Below are positions 13,562 through 13,687 of a stretch of DNA of 13,687 nucleotides, one piece after another. Every line of letters begins with the position of its first letter. Positions within the stretch are counted from its first letter, which is position 1. Where the stretch lies: NCBI RefSeq assembly GCF_000719955.1, contig NZ_JOII01000061.1:1-13687 (forward strand), in the 5' to 3' direction. Source of the DNA: Streptomyces albidoflavus. Lineage in GTDB: Bacteria > Actinomycetota > Actinomycetes > Streptomycetales > Streptomycetaceae. Made by a program: the position numbers and the translations under genes. The notes beneath the pieces were generated by a model. The model was given only the letters and a program-made list of their open reading frames with translations. It was not told the DNA's origin and made no database searches.

Positions 13562-13687
13562 TCAACTGGCTGTTGTCAGGAGCTTAGCGAGACGCTCGGC
13601 TGGGGTTTCCCAGCCGAGCGTTTTGCGTGGGCGGCTGTTGAGTTCGGCGGCGACGGTGTCCAGGTCCTCGCGGCTGTGGCGGGCCAG
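13562..13687 (-). CDS. IS30 family transposase, C-terminal 41 residues (cut by window edge)
   Basis: Read on the minus strand from the window edge, an open frame gives the last 41 residues of a transposase ending ...TTAS and then TGA (complement of 13562-13564). It includes LDTVAAELNSRPRKTLGWET and PAERLAKLL. The pattern LNxRPRKxLGxxTPAE is the hallmark of the C-terminus of IS30-type DDE transposases, close to the catalytic Glu helix. The rest of the protein, including the DDE residues, is outside the window, so intactness cannot be judged. The gene faces the GH6 gene tail to tail, about 70 nt away. Confidence 0.85.
   Translation of the reverse strand: MARHSREDLDTVAAELNSRPRKTLGWETPAERLAKLLTTAS
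13592..13624 (+). terminator. 13-bp hairpin plus T-run reading into the IS
   Basis: ACGCTCGGCTGGG (13592-13604) and its exact reverse complement CCCAGCCGAGCGT (13609-13621) flank a GTTT loop, and TTTT ends the structure at 13621-13624. For plus-strand transcripts this is a textbook intrinsic terminator. It lies inside the transposase codons for TLGWETPAER and would stop read-through from the GH6 side. On the transposase mRNA it is a hairpin without a following U-run. Confidence 0.7.

Overview
The window is very GC-rich, with G or C at nearly every third codon position. It carries AAGGAGG-type ribosome binding sites, TTG/GTG starts, a DUF6412-YidC pair, a class F sortase and an IS30-type element end. 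Together these point to an actinomycete chromosome, most likely Streptomyces. No rRNA, complete tRNA or CRISPR array was seen, and no gap between genes exceeds 300 bases.

Layout. 73-1041 (+): GlxA/AraC-type regulator. 1054-3918 (-): a compact cassette of a Vsr-type endonuclease followed by two cytosine-C5 DNA methyltransferases, the last two overlapping by ATGA. 3952-4968 (-): a TPR/SEC-C protein directly upstream of the cassette on the same strand. 5168-6409 (+): a small DUF6412-like membrane protein and a YidC/Oxa1 insertase. 6591-7478 (+): fumarylacetoacetate hydrolase-family enzyme, convergent with a Gfo/Idh/MocA oxidoreductase (7533-8642, -). 8874-9962 (+): secreted protein with a proline-rich stalk and an LAETG sorting signal. 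9982-10761 (-): HAD-IIA (NagD-like) phosphatase. 10959-12355 (+): secreted membrane-tailed protein and class F sortase, 2 nt apart. 12465-13493 (+): GH6-like lipoprotein. 13542-13687: inward end of an IS30-family element with the last 41 codons of its transposase on the minus strand, cut by the window edge.

Three parts deserve attention. (i) The Vsr/double-methyltransferase cassette looks like an acquired modification or defence module. One methyltransferase keeps every motif. The other has lost the catalytic Cys of motif IV (Pro-Arg instead of Pro-Cys) while keeping the cofactor, ENV, QRR and GN motifs, which suggests a catalytic plus non-catalytic pair. (ii) The leader of the sortase operon holds three complementary segments that can form two mutually exclusive hairpins, one reaching the ribosome binding site. 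(iii) The cell-surface genes (LAETG protein, sortase F pair, GH6 lipoprotein) cluster within 5 kb and may form an envelope-display neighbourhood.

The other genes look like ordinary actinobacterial chromosome. Functional calls rest on motifs read by eye; no database search was possible.
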